Origin: JAWLCA01 sp050485905
GTDB lineage: Bacteria > Pseudomonadota > Alphaproteobacteria > Rhodobacterales > Rhodobacteraceae
Length of the DNA stretch: 27,628 nucleotides
Direction: 5' to 3'
Assembly: GCA_050485905.1 (NCBI GenBank)
Contig: JBJHCH010000037.1
Span: 1 to 27,628, forward strand
Below are positions 10,046 to 17,704 of the stretch, piece after piece. A program made the translations under genes and the position numbers. Position 1 is the stretch's first letter. Every line of letters begins with the position of its first letter. The notes under the pieces were generated by a model that worked only from the letters and a program-made list of their open reading frames with translations, was not told the origin of the DNA and ran no database searches.

Positions 10046-11461
10046 TTATGTCGCAGTCGATTGCTGTGGTGCTGCGGCTGCATCCAGCAGATGGCCGATC
10101 GAAGCCGCGTAGAACGCCAAGGCGGCGCGCTCGTTAGGCGCCACGCGAAGGATATCGCCCTCGCGCCGCACGATGCCGCGGATCGTCAGGGCCTCGACGC
10201 CTTGGGCAACGGTCGCGGGAACGCTTCCCGGCAGTTCCGTGCCGTCGGCATCCGCGAGATGCACCCGGACGCCGGCGGCGCTGAGTTGCGCGGCAAGATC
10301 GGTCGCGCGGGAGTCGAGGGTCCGGCTGTCGATCTGCCCCCCCGCGCTTTCGAGTATAGCCGCGACAAGCGGAACCGGCAGAACCGGCATGACCGCGCGG
10401 ATCCGGCGCATGAGCGTTTCGGCCAGATCGGCGGTCGCGTGGTCGGGCTCGGCCAGGAACGCCTTCAGCGAGAGGGGTGCGCCAAAGCTGACGGCGGCAT
10501 CGCCAAAGCGGTGGAACCGGCCGCGAAGGGTCTGCCATCCAAGCCGCATCACGAACAGCAGGATCGTGCCCAGGTTCGCGCGAAACCGGCGCTCGTTCGC
10601 GGCCGCGGCCTCCAGCAGAACGCGGTCCTCGATCACCCGGTCGTAGTTCAGCGCAACGGGGATGAAGACGACATCGCGCGTGTCCGGATCGAAACCGGAC
10701 ACGATGTAGTGCAGCAAGCCCCGTTTCGCGGGGCCGACGCGGCCGTCAAGGCTGAGCCCCCCCTCGGGAAAGATTGCCTGGGTCACGCCCTCCAGCGTGG
10801 CCATCTGGACGTAGCGGGCAAGCACCCGGCGATAGAGCGGATTGAGGTGGCGGCGGCGGATGAAATAGGCGCCCATGGCGCGGATCAGGCTTTGCAGGGG
10901 CCAGACGCGCGCCCATTCGCCTACGGCGTAGGAGAGCGCGGAGCGTTCGGCGGCGAGGTAGGTGACAAGGACATAGTCCATGTTTGATCGGTGGTTCATC
11001 ACGAACACCACGGTGGCTTGGGGGTCGATGGCGCGGATCGCGGCCTCGTCATAGCTGCCGAGCCGCACACGATAGAGCGCGCGCGACAGCCAGCGGGCGG
11101 CGCGGATGGCGAAGCCGAAATAGGTGGCAGCCGAGAATCCTGGAACGATTTCACGGGCATAGCGGCGGGCGTCCTGGGCGGCGACGTCTTGGCGGATGCC
11201 TTTTTCGGCGGCATAGTCGGCGACGGCCTGCATCACCTCGGGGTCGTAAGTCAGGCGCAGGATCATGTCCTGCCGGCGCATCAGCTTGAACGGCTGGATC
11301 GGGCGTTCAAGCCGCTTGTTCAACTGCTCCACCGCCCGTTCGAGCCGGCGGCGGAAGAACCAACGTACTGACGGGAAAAGGAAATGCGACGCGAATGTCA
11401 CCCCCGCGAAGGCAAGGATCAGAATGAAGAGCCAGAGCGGCAGTTCAACGGACGCGGTCAT
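10046..11461 (-). CDS. PlsB-type glycerol-3-phosphate acyltransferase-like protein
   Basis: The protein is 471 residues from the ATG at 11461 (MTASVELPLW); an upstream in-frame start would add residues with no family likeness. An N-terminal transmembrane segment spans about 8-28, followed by a basic stretch, so it is anchored to the inner membrane. The acyltransferase motifs are in order: NHRSNMDY (HX4D, His157 to Asp162), GAYFIRR (197-203), FPEGGLSLDG (231-240) and VFIPVALNYDRV (265-276). This order is that of the PlsB/GPAT family, which makes lysophosphatidate from glycerol-3-phosphate and acyl donor. It is shorter than E. coli PlsB. It lies 113 bp upstream of ccr on the same strand. Whether it is co-transcribed with ccr is unclear because ccr seems to have its own regulatory region. 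Confidence 0.88.
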   Translation of the reverse strand: MTASVELPLWLFILILAFAGVTFASHFLFPSVRWFFRRRLERAVEQLNKRLERPIQPFKLMRRQDMILRLTYDPEVMQAVADYAAEKGIRQDVAAQDARRYAREIVPGFSAATYFGFAIRAARWLSRALYRVRLGSYDEAAIRAIDPQATVVFVMNHRSNMDYVLVTYLAAERSALSYAVGEWARVWPLQSLIRAMGAYFIRRRHLNPLYRRVLARYVQMATLEGVTQAIFPEGGLSLDGRVGPAKRGLLHYIVSGFDPDTRDVVFIPVALNYDRVIEDRVLLEAAAANERRFRANLGTILLFVMRLGWQTLRGRFHRFGDAAVSFGAPLSLKAFLAEPDHATADLAETLMRRIRAVMPVLPVPLVAAILESAGGQIDSRTLDSRATDLAAQLSAAGVRVHLADADGTELPGSVPATVAQGVEALTIRGIVRREGDILRVAPNERAALAFYAASIGHLLDAAAAPQQSTAT

Positions 11462-11890
11462 CGCGGCAGGGTTACAGCACGCCGCGCCGGGCGCAAATTG
11501 AAATCGGCCAAGCCCCCGGAAATGCCGCGAAAACCGGGGCTGGAATCCGTATGGCAAGCGTATGGCAGGCGTATGGCACCTGTATGCGTAGTATTTCGCT
11601 CAGGTTCTCTGCGTCCGGTCGGATTCGGTTCCCGCCGCGCACGCAATCGGGAAACCGGGCGCGGGGTTCCGCCGGTCGGGGCCTGCGCGCTCGGCGGGTT
11701 CGTGTCCGCCCGGTTCGGGGCCCGGCAAACCGGCAGGCCCTCGCCGACGCCCGGCACCGGTTTGGCGGGCATTCGCCCGCAACAACCCCGCCCTGTTGTG
11801 GATCGGCAACGGGTTGGCCATGTCTTTCGGACTGGCAGCAGTCGGGCAGTCCGGTCCGGCCCTGCGACCAGAAACCGAAGGAGAGACGAC
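11462..11890. other. Divergent intergenic region between acyltransferase and EF-hand genes
   Basis: This 429-bp stretch has no convincing gene. It must hold promoters for two divergent genes. It contains an 11-bp tandem repeat (11549-11588) and a GC-rich part with imperfect inverted repeats (CGGTTCCCG near 11627 and CGGGAAACCG near 11649). Open frames in it lack ribosome-binding sites and have skewed arginine-rich composition, so I treat them as chance. Confidence 0.6.
11549..11588. repeat. 11-bp tandem repeat (GTATGGCANNN, 3.6 copies)
   Basis: Three consecutive 11-base units begin GTATGGCA (11549, 11560, 11571) and a partial fourth (GTATGCG) follows at 11582. The period is close to one helical turn, placing each unit on the same face of the DNA. 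The array sits about 88 bp upstream of the acyltransferase start, so it may be an operator; no binding protein can be named. Confidence 0.7.
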
Positions 11891-12118
11891 ATGCTTAAGA
11901 AACTTGCCACTTCGCTGGGTGCACTGACCCTGATGACCGGTATGGCCGTGGCCCAGATGTCCGAAGGGCCTTGGACGTTCGATGAACTGGTGCTCGACCA
12001 TCCCGGGCTGACGGCAGAAACCTTTGCCGAGATCGACACGGACGGCGACGGTATGGTCAGCCAGGAAGAACTGGACGCGGCAGTCGCGGCCGGCACGATC
12101 GAACCGGCCGAAGGCTGA
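11891..12118 (+). CDS. Small exported EF-hand protein
   Basis: The protein is 75 residues with a Sec signal peptide: a basic start MLKKLATSLG, a hydrophobic core, and a probable cleavage after AVA (residue 21). The mature part of about 54 residues contains one canonical calcium-binding EF-hand loop, DTDGDGMVSQEE (Asp49, 51, 53, Gly54, Glu60). The start is well supported by GAAGGAGA nine bases upstream. It is expected in the periplasm, where it may bind Ca2+. Two hairpins follow the stop, the second a good intrinsic terminator, so it is a monocistronic unit. Its place between the ccr and ecm units need not mean a shared function. Confidence 0.9.
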   Translation: MLKKLATSLGALTLMTGMAVAQMSEGPWTFDELVLDHPGLTAETFAEIDTDGDGMVSQEELDAAVAAGTIEPAEG

Positions 12119-12131
12119 GTTCACGAAAGCC

Positions 12132-12163
12132 GGCGATCGCATGCGCAAACATGCGATCGCCGC
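12132..12163. terminator. Perfect 13-bp stem-loop after the EF-hand gene
   Basis: CGGCGATCGCATG pairs with CATGCGATCGCCG around a six-base loop (CGCAAA), 13 bp after the stop codon. Each arm contains GCGATCGC, itself a palindrome. No U-run follows, so alone it is not a classical terminator; it may stabilise the mRNA end or act with the next hairpin. Confidence 0.6.
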
Positions 12164-12199
12164 AAGACGTTGATCGACGAACCCGTCACAATCGTCTTT

Positions 12200-12231
12200 G
12201 GTGCGGCGCCTTGGCGCCGCACCTTCATTTT
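12200..12231 (+). terminator. Intrinsic terminator
   Basis: GGTGCGGCGCC (12200-12210) pairs perfectly with GGCGCCGCACC (12213-12223) and is followed by TTCATTTT. This fits Rho-independent termination of the EF-hand transcript and insulates ecm. Confidence 0.75.
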
Positions 12232-12347
12232 GACCGAGTGCCGCGCTGCGGTCCAGCAGTTTTGCCCCAATACGGCGGCGGCGGGCAGGGCGAGTGCATG
12301 CGCGCCCCGCTGCCGGGCCGAATTGCCGCAGCGCAGCAGAAATTGCC

Positions 12348-12390
12348 TTGACATTATCTTTCGTTGCAATATTCGGATTGAGAAATATTG
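12348..12390 (+). promoter_or_regulatory. ecm promoter / operator region with GTTGCAATATT
   Basis: A consensus -35 element TTGACA lies at 12348-12353; a weak -10 such as TATTCG (12370-12375) follows at 16-bp spacing. GTTGCAATATT (12363-12373) overlaps that -10 and matches the ccr upstream site exactly. CAATATT (12367-12373) also forms an inverted repeat with AATATTG (12384-12390). The block starts about 80 bp upstream of the ecm ATG. Confidence 0.5.
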
Positions 12391-12429
12391 TTGCGCGCCC
12401 ACCGCCGGGCGACCGACGGGAGAAACGCC

Positions 12430-14391
12430 ATGACGCAGTTCGACAAGCCCTGGCTGTTCCGCACCTATGCCGGCCATTCGACGGCGCGGGCGTCCAATGC
12501 GCTGTATCGCACCAACCTGTCCAAGGGGCAGACCGGGCTGTCCGTGGCCTTCGACCTGCCCACGCAGACGGGTTACGACAGCGACCACGAACTGGCGCGG
12601 GGCGAGGTGGGCAAGGTCGGCGTGCCGGTCTGCCATCTGGGCGACATGCGCATGCTGTTCGACCAGATCCCGCTGGAGCAGATGAACACCTCAATGACGA
12701 TCAACGCGACCGCGCCGTGGCTGCTCGCGCTCTATATCGCCGTGGCCGAGGAGCAGGGCGCGGATGTGACCAAGCTGCAGGGCACGGTGCAGAACGACAT
12801 CATCAAGGAATACCTGAGCCGCGGCACCTATATCTGCCCGCCGCGCCCCAGCCTGCGGATGATTACCGACGTGGCCGCCTATACCCGCGAGCATCTGCCG
12901 AAATGGAACCCGATGAACGTGTGTTCCTATCATCTGCAGGAGGCCGGGGCGACGCCGGAGCAGGAGCTGGCATTCGCGCTGGCCACCGCCTGCGCGGTGC
13001 TGGACGACCTGAAGGGCAAGGTGGCGCCGCAGGATTTTCCCGACATGGTGGGGCGGATCAGCTTCTTCGTGAATGCGGGCATCCGGTTCGTGACCGAGAT
13101 GTGCAAGATGCGCGCATTCGTCGATCTGTGGGACGAGATCTGCCGGGACCGCTATGGGGTAGAGGACGCGCGCTATCGCCGGTTCCGCTATGGCGTGCAG
13201 GTGAATAGCCTGGGCCTGACCGAGCAGCAGCCGGAGAACAACGTCTATCGCATCCTGATCGAGATGCTGGCGGTGACGCTGTCGAAGAAGGCGCGCGCGC
13301 GGGCGGTGCAACTGCCGGCGTGGAACGAGGCGCTGGGCCTGCCGCGGCCCTGGGACCAGCAATGGTCGCTGAGGATGCAGCAGGTGCTGGCCTATGAGAG
13401 CGACCTGCTGGAATACGACGACCTGTTCGACGGCAACCCGGCGATAGAACGCAAGGTCGCGGCGCTGAAGGACGGCGCGCGGGCGGAGCTGGCGCTGATC
13501 GACGGGATGGGCGGCGCGGTGGAGGCCATCGACTACATGAAGGGCCGCCTGGTCGAGGCCAATGCCGAGCGGATCGCAAGGATCGAGCGCGGCGAGACGG
13601 TGGTTGTGGGCGTGAACCGCTACACCACCACCGAGCCCAGCCCGCTGACCACCGGGGACGGGGCGATCATGGTCGCCGACCCCGAGGCAGAGGCCGACCA
13701 GACCGCCCGGCTACACGCCTGGCGCGATGCGCGCGACGGTGCGGCTGTGCGCGTGGCGCTGGATCGATTGCGGGCCGATGCGGCCTCGGGCGTCAACATC
13801 ATGCCGGCGTCGATTGCCGCGGCAAAGGCGGGGGTGACGACCGGGGAATGGGGCGAGATGGTGCGCGCGGCCTTTGGCCTCTATCGCGGGCCGACCGGCG
13901 TGAGCCGGGCGCCGTCGAACCGGACCGAGGGGCTGGAGCCGATCCGCGAAGCGGTGGACGCGGTCAGTCGCCGGCTGGGGCGGCGGCTGAAATTCGTGGT
14001 GGGAAAACCGGGCCTTGACGGCCATTCCAACGGCGCCGAGCAGATCGCCGCGCGGGCGCGCGACTGTGGCATGGATATTCACTACGAAGGCATCCGCCTG
14101 ACCCCGGCGGAGATTGTCGCCGCGGCCGAGGCCGAGGGTGCGCATGTGGTCGGCCTGTCGATCCTGTCAGGCAGCCATCTGCCGCTGATCGCCGAGGTGA
14201 TGGAGCGGATGCGGGCGGCGGGCCTGGGCGAGGTGCCGGTGATCGTGGGTGGCATCATCCCCGAGGACGACGCCGCGCGACTGCGCGCGGCAGGCGTGGC
14301 GGCGGTCTATACCCCCAAGGATTTCGAACTGAACCGCATCATGATGGACATTGTCGGGCTGGTCGAGCGCCAGCCCGTCGCTGCCGAATAG
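12430..14391 (+). CDS. ecm: Ethylmalonyl-CoA mutase (B12-dependent)
   Basis: The protein is 653 residues from the ATG at 12430, preceded by GGGAGA. It is a single-chain acyl-CoA mutase that converts (2R)-ethylmalonyl-CoA to (2S)-methylsuccinyl-CoA. The N-terminal barrel shows FRTYAGHSTARASN, GLSVAFDLPTQTGYDSDHEL and MNTSMTINATAPW, and QVNSLGLTEQQPENNVYRI, which are the MeaA/Ecm variants rather than the methylmalonyl-CoA mutase ones. The C-terminal cobalamin domain (from about 521) has the DXHXXG motif DGHSNG (530-535), VGLSILSGSH and VIVGGIIPEDD. Together with ccr this marks the ethylmalonyl-CoA pathway. A methylmalonyl-CoA mutase would have different substrate-region residues, so I favour Ecm. 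Confidence 0.95.
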   Translation: MTQFDKPWLFRTYAGHSTARASNALYRTNLSKGQTGLSVAFDLPTQTGYDSDHELARGEVGKVGVPVCHLGDMRMLFDQIPLEQMNTSMTINATAPWLLALYIAVAEEQGADVTKLQGTVQNDIIKEYLSRGTYICPPRPSLRMITDVAAYTREHLPKWNPMNVCSYHLQEAGATPEQELAFALATACAVLDDLKGKVAPQDFPDMVGRISFFVNAGIRFVTEMCKMRAFVDLWDEICRDRYGVEDARYRRFRYGVQVNSLGLTEQQPENNVYRILIEMLAVTLSKKARARAVQLPAWNEALGLPRPWDQQWSLRMQQVLAYESDLLEYDDLFDGNPAIERKVAALKDGARAELALIDGMGGAVEAIDYMKGRLVEANAERIARIERGETVVVGVNRYTTTEPSPLTTGDGAIMVADPEAEADQTARLHAWRDARDGAAVRVALDRLRADAASGVNIMPASIAAAKAGVTTGEWGEMVRAAFGLYRGPTGVSRAPSNRTEGLEPIREAVDAVSRRLGRRLKFVVGKPGLDGHSNGAEQIAARARDCGMDIHYEGIRLTPAEIVAAAEAEGAHVVGLSILSGSHLPLIAEVMERMRAAGLGEVPVIVGGIIPEDDAARLRAAGVAAVYTPKDFELNRIMMDIVGLVERQPVAAE

Positions 14392-14406
14392 ACCGCCGCC
14401 CGGTTC

Positions 14407-14688
14407 TCAGCGGCAGGGTGCGACGTAGTAGGTGCCGTCACCGCGGGCGTAGGCACATTCGCCGGTCTGGCGGTTCTGTGCGACCATGGTGCCCACAGCC
14501 GCGCCGGCGAGCGTGCTGAGGATGGTCCAGTTGCTGTTGGCGCCCAGCGCCTGTGCGGTCAGAAAGCCGGCTGCAGCGCCGCCAAGCCCACCGGCAACGG
14601 TGCGATCCTGCTGGCTCATCTGAGTGGTCTGACACCCGGCAAGGGTCAGGGCGGCCACGCCGGCGATGAGCGTGCGCTTGATGAACAT
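14407..14688 (-). CDS. Glycine-zipper lipoprotein
   Basis: The protein is 93 residues. A lipobox LAGC places the lipidated Cys19 after a short hydrophobic signal, so it is a membrane lipoprotein. A glycine-zipper stretch follows (GGLGGAAAGFLTAQALG and LAGAAVGTMVAQNR), as in small outer-membrane proteins of the SlyB/OmpA-like glycine-zipper group. The tail GECAYARGDGTYYVAPC has two cysteines. The start is supported by GAGGAGG just upstream. It is convergent with ecm, with 15 bp between the two stops, so neither gene has room for a long 3' region. Function is unknown. Confidence 0.88.
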   Translation of the reverse strand: MFIKRTLIAGVAALTLAGCQTTQMSQQDRTVAGGLGGAAAGFLTAQALGANSNWTILSTLAGAAVGTMVAQNRQTGECAYARGDGTYYVAPCR

Positions 14689-14728
14689 GGGTCTTCCTCC
14701 TCGTTACGGCGCGATTATGCGCCAGTCA

Positions 14729-14749
14729 GGCCGGGCAGGCTGCCCGGCC
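14729..14749 (-). terminator. GC-rich stem-loop between DUF4168 and lipoprotein genes
   Basis: GGCCGGGCAG and CTGCCCGGCC form a 10-bp perfect inverted repeat around one base, 25 bp after the DUF4168 stop on the minus strand. There is no U-run, so intrinsic termination is doubtful. Confidence 0.4.
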
Positions 14750-14773
14750 CCATACTCATGAACGTCGCTCGGC

Positions 14774-15130
14774 CTAATTCAGTTCCTGCTGTTCCTGCGC
14801 CATGGAGACAAGGCGCTGGCTCAGTTCCGGATCGGCCTGCGCTGCCTGACTGATCTCGATATAGGTATCGACATCGACGCCCGGCGTGGCCTCGATCGCG
14901 CCGATGATCTGCTCGTTGGCAGCGGCGATCAGCTCCTGCTGTTCGGCCTCGGACGTGGCCTCGGCCAGTTGCGCGGTATATTCCTCTTCGACCTGGGTGA
15001 TCGCGATTGCAGCGGTCACGAAGGCTTCGAGCGTGGCCTCGTCATAGCCCGCCTGCTGCGCGAAGGCGGGGGCCGAGAAGCCCAGTCCGGCGATCAGCGC
15101 CGCGGTCGAAAGTGCCTTGGTCAGTCGCAT
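14774..15130 (-). CDS. DUF4168-type exported protein
   Basis: The protein is 118 residues. A Sec signal peptide (MRLTKALSTAALIAGLG) ends with a likely cleavage after AFA (residue 24). The mature chain is acidic and helical, rich in Ala, Glu and Gln: ATLEAFVTAAIAITQVEEEY, then QQELIAAANEQIIGAIEATPGVDVDTYIEI, then ELSQRLVSMAQEQQELN. The last parts match the DUF4168 pattern. It has AAGGAG upstream of the ATG. It lies 85 bp upstream of the glycine-zipper lipoprotein on the same strand, so both may share a transcript. A periplasmic location is expected; function is unknown. Confidence 0.82.
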   Translation of the reverse strand: MRLTKALSTAALIAGLGFSAPAFAQQAGYDEATLEAFVTAAIAITQVEEEYTAQLAEATSEAEQQELIAAANEQIIGAIEATPGVDVDTYIEISQAAQADPELSQRLVSMAQEQQELN

Positions 15131-15316
15131 GGTTGCTCCTTACTCTGCTCGCCCGTCTCCCCGCGCCGGATGCCCGGGGCATCGGGTCCGACCAGAGCTA
15201 TGGATCGCGGGCGGGGGATGCAAAGCGGGCAGCGGGAATGTGCCGAGATGCCGCCCGGCGGTCGGCGTGATGCTGCCGTCAAGTGAAGAAGGCGCACCAA
15301 CCACTGATCCGGAAAC

Positions 15317-15343
15317 AAAAAAGGGCGAGCCGACGGCCCGCCC
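15317..15343 (-). terminator. Intrinsic terminator of the dehydrogenase gene
   Basis: On the minus strand GGGCGGGCC pairs with GGCTCGCCC (one G-U pair) around a GTC loop, followed directly by TTTTTTG. It starts 22 bp after the stop of the aldehyde dehydrogenase. It is the cleanest Rho-independent terminator in the window. Confidence 0.9.
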
Positions 15344-15364
15344 CCCCGATGCTATGCCGTGCCG

Positions 15365-16843
15365 TCAGATGGACAGGCAGACGTACTTCATCTCCAGGAA
15401 ATCCTCGATCCCGTGGCGGCTGCCCTCGCGCCCAAGACCGGATTGCTTGACGCCGCCAAAGGGGGCGACCTCGGTCGAGATGATGCCGGTGTTCACGCCG
15501 ACGATGCCGTATTCCAGCGCTTCCTGCACGCGGGTGATGCGGCCGATGTCGCGGGCGTAGAAATAGCTGGCCAGGCCGAAGATCGTGTTGTTGGCGTGGT
15601 TGATCGCCTCCTCCTCGGTCTCGAACTTGAACAGCGGCGCCAGCGGGCCGAAGGTTTCTTCCTGCGCCACCGCCATGTCAGGGGTGACGCCGGTGATGAT
15701 GGTGGGTTCGAAGAACGATCCGCCGAGCGCGTGGCGCTTGCCACCGGCGACGACCTTGCCGCCCTTGGCGACGGCATCGGCGATATGCTCCTCGACCTTC
15801 TCCACCGCCGCGACGTTCACAAGCGGGCCGAGATCCACGCCGCCGTCGAGCCCGTCGCCCACCTTCATCTTCGCCACCGCCGCCGAGAGCTTTTCCGCGA
15901 AGGCATCGTACACGCCGGACTGGACGTAGATCCGGTTGGCGCAGACGCAGGTTTGGCCGTTGTTGCGATACTTGGACATGATCGCGCCCTGCACGGCGGC
16001 GTCGAGGTCGGCATCGTCGAACACGATGAAGGGTGCGTTGCCGCCCAGTTCCATCGAGCATTTCAGCACCTGATCGGCGGCCTGGCGCAGCAGGATGCGC
16101 CCCACCTCGGTCGAGCCGGTGAAGGTCAGCTTGCGGATCTTCGGGTTCTCGCAGAACTCCTTGCCGATGTCGGACGACCGCTTCGACGGGACGATGGAAA
16201 ACAGCCCCTTGGGCACACCGGCGCGTTCCGCCAGCACCGCCAGCGCGATCGCGGACAGCGGCGTCTCGGCCGCCGGGCGGCCCACGAAACCGCAGCCTGC
16301 GGCCAGCGCGGGGGCGCATTTGCGGGTGATCATCGCGTTCGGAAAGTTCCAGGGCGTGATCGAGGCGACGACGCCAATGGGTTGTTTCAGAACGGTGATC
16401 CGCTTGTCGGGCTGGTGGCCGGGGACGGTTTCGCCGTAGATCCGCTTGGCCTCCTCGGCGAACCATTCGATGAAGGACGCGCCATAGGCGACCTCTCCCT
16501 TGGCCTCGGCGAGCGGCTTGCCCATCTCGGCCGTCAGGATGCGGCCGAGGTCTTCGACGTTCTCCATCATCAGGTTGTACCAGCCGCGCAGGATGTTGCA
16601 GCGTTCCTTGGCGGTGCGCTTCTGCCAGTCCTTCATCGCGGCCTCGGCGGCGTCGATCGCGCGGGCCACTTCGGCCCGGCCGAGGTCGGCCACCTCGCAG
16701 ATCACGTCGCCGCGGGCCGGGTTGATGACGGGAAAAGTCTTTCCGTCGTCGGCGTTTATCCATTCGCCGGCGACATAGGCGCGGGTTTCCAGCAGGCTGG
16801 GATCGTCAAGCAGGCTGGCGAGATTGGTGGGGGAATCGAGCAT
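15365..16843 (-). CDS. gabD: NAD(P)-dependent succinate-semialdehyde dehydrogenase
   Basis: The protein is 492 residues, the usual length of GabD, with AGGGAGA upstream of the ATG. It oxidises succinate semialdehyde to succinate, feeding 4-aminobutyrate or related carbon into the TCA cycle. The cofactor-binding region has PWNFPNAMITRKCAPALAAG, the active site has Glu265 in MELGGNAP and Cys299 in NNGQTCVCAN, with a second Cys301 two residues on as in other SSADHs, where the pair can act as a redox switch. The usual KPAE segment is replaced by GRPAAE (188-193), a change I return to below. It is divergent from the alpha/beta hydrolase, with 72 bp between the starts. Other aldehyde substrates are possible. 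Confidence 0.9.
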   Translation of the reverse strand: MLDSPTNLASLLDDPSLLETRAYVAGEWINADDGKTFPVINPARGDVICEVADLGRAEVARAIDAAEAAMKDWQKRTAKERCNILRGWYNLMMENVEDLGRILTAEMGKPLAEAKGEVAYGASFIEWFAEEAKRIYGETVPGHQPDKRITVLKQPIGVVASITPWNFPNAMITRKCAPALAAGCGFVGRPAAETPLSAIALAVLAERAGVPKGLFSIVPSKRSSDIGKEFCENPKIRKLTFTGSTEVGRILLRQAADQVLKCSMELGGNAPFIVFDDADLDAAVQGAIMSKYRNNGQTCVCANRIYVQSGVYDAFAEKLSAAVAKMKVGDGLDGGVDLGPLVNVAAVEKVEEHIADAVAKGGKVVAGGKRHALGGSFFEPTIITGVTPDMAVAQEETFGPLAPLFKFETEEEAINHANNTIFGLASYFYARDIGRITRVQEALEYGIVGVNTGIISTEVAPFGGVKQSGLGREGSRHGIEDFLEMKYVCLSI

Positions 16844-16915
16844 GGTGGTCTCCCTGAAAATGCTGGGCTATGACATGCCCCTCGGGGGCGCAAATGTCCA
16901 GCGACGGGGGATAAT

Positions 16916-17701
16916 GTGATCGATCTGAGCGAGGACTACGCCAACGCGCCCTTCATTCCGGGGGCCGCAGACTATCCCCCGCGCTGGGCCGCGGCGGCGG
17001 CGGCGTATCGTGAGCGGTCGCGTTTTGAAACAGTGGCTTACGGCCGTGGCGCGCGGGAATGGCTGGACCTGTTCTGGCCCGAAGACAGTGCGCCGCGGGG
17101 CCTGCTGGTATTCGTGCACGGCGGCTACTGGCGGGCATTCGGGCCGCGGGACTGGTCGCATCTGGCGGCGGGGGCGGTGGCGCTGGGCTGGGCGGTGGCG
17201 ATGCCGGGCTACACCTTGGCGCCGGAGGCGCGGATTTCTGAGATTACCCGGCAGATTCAAAGCGCTGTCAGTGTCGCGGCGGGGCGGGTGCCGGGGCCGC
17301 TGGTGCTGACGGGGCATTCGGCAGGTGGGCATCTTGTGGCGCGGATGATCTGCCAGGACATTGATCTGCAAGGGGTTTCCCGGGTCGTCCCGATCTCGCC
17401 CCTGGCCGACCTGCGCCCCCTGATGCAGACCGACATGAACCGGGATCTGCGGCTGGAGGAGGCGGAGGCGCAGGAAGAAAGCGTTATATTTCATAAGCAT
17501 AACCCGGATGTAGATATGGCGGTGCGGGTCGGCGGGGCGGAGCGGCCGGTTTTCCTCGAACAGGCCAAGCTATTGGCAAACCACTGGAATTGCCAGCTGG
17601 ACGTGGTGGCCGGGCGGCACCATTTCGACGTGATCGATGCGCTGGAAGACCCCGAGAGCGACCTGATGGAGCAGCTTCTGGGCCTGCACACCCGCGTATG
17701 A
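16916..17701 (+). CDS. Alpha/beta hydrolase (kynurenine formamidase-like)
   Basis: The protein is 261 residues from a GTG at 16916, preceded by GGGGGA. The oxyanion-hole motif HGGYW is at 68-72, the nucleophile elbow is GHSAGGH with Ser135, and a late histidine lies in RHHFDVID (His236). HGGYW with this length is typical of the arylformamidase/kynurenine-formamidase-like esterase group, though no other kynurenine-pathway gene is near. No signal peptide is seen, so it is cytoplasmic. The segment near 17474-17520 is AT-rich with rare ATA and GTA codons, unlike the rest of the gene, but the frame stays aligned with the family before and after it. The real substrate is uncertain. Confidence 0.82.
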   Translation: MIDLSEDYANAPFIPGAADYPPRWAAAAAAYRERSRFETVAYGRGAREWLDLFWPEDSAPRGLLVFVHGGYWRAFGPRDWSHLAAGAVALGWAVAMPGYTLAPEARISEITRQIQSAVSVAAGRVPGPLVLTGHSAGGHLVARMICQDIDLQGVSRVVPISPLADLRPLMQTDMNRDLRLEEAEAQEESVIFHKHNPDVDMAVRVGGAERPVFLEQAKLLANHWNCQLDVVAGRHHFDVIDALEDPESDLMEQLLGLHTRV

Positions 17702-17704
17702 TTC

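Noticed and set aside
11551..11898. 115-codon frame across the repeat array
   Set aside because: Arg-rich without family features, overlaps the EF-hand start out of frame, and begins within the tandem repeat, where ATGs recur by chance.
12151..12351. Short frame between the EF-hand gene and ecm
   Set aside because: It spans both hairpins including a terminator and has no ribosome-binding site.
12430..14391. Methylmalonyl-CoA mutase as the identity of the mutase gene
   Set aside because: The single chain of 653 residues and MeaA-type sequence, next to ccr, fit ethylmalonyl-CoA mutase better.
15359..16873. 504-codon open frame on the plus strand
   Set aside because: It is antisense to the aldehyde dehydrogenase, whose catalytic residues and terminator fix the real strand.
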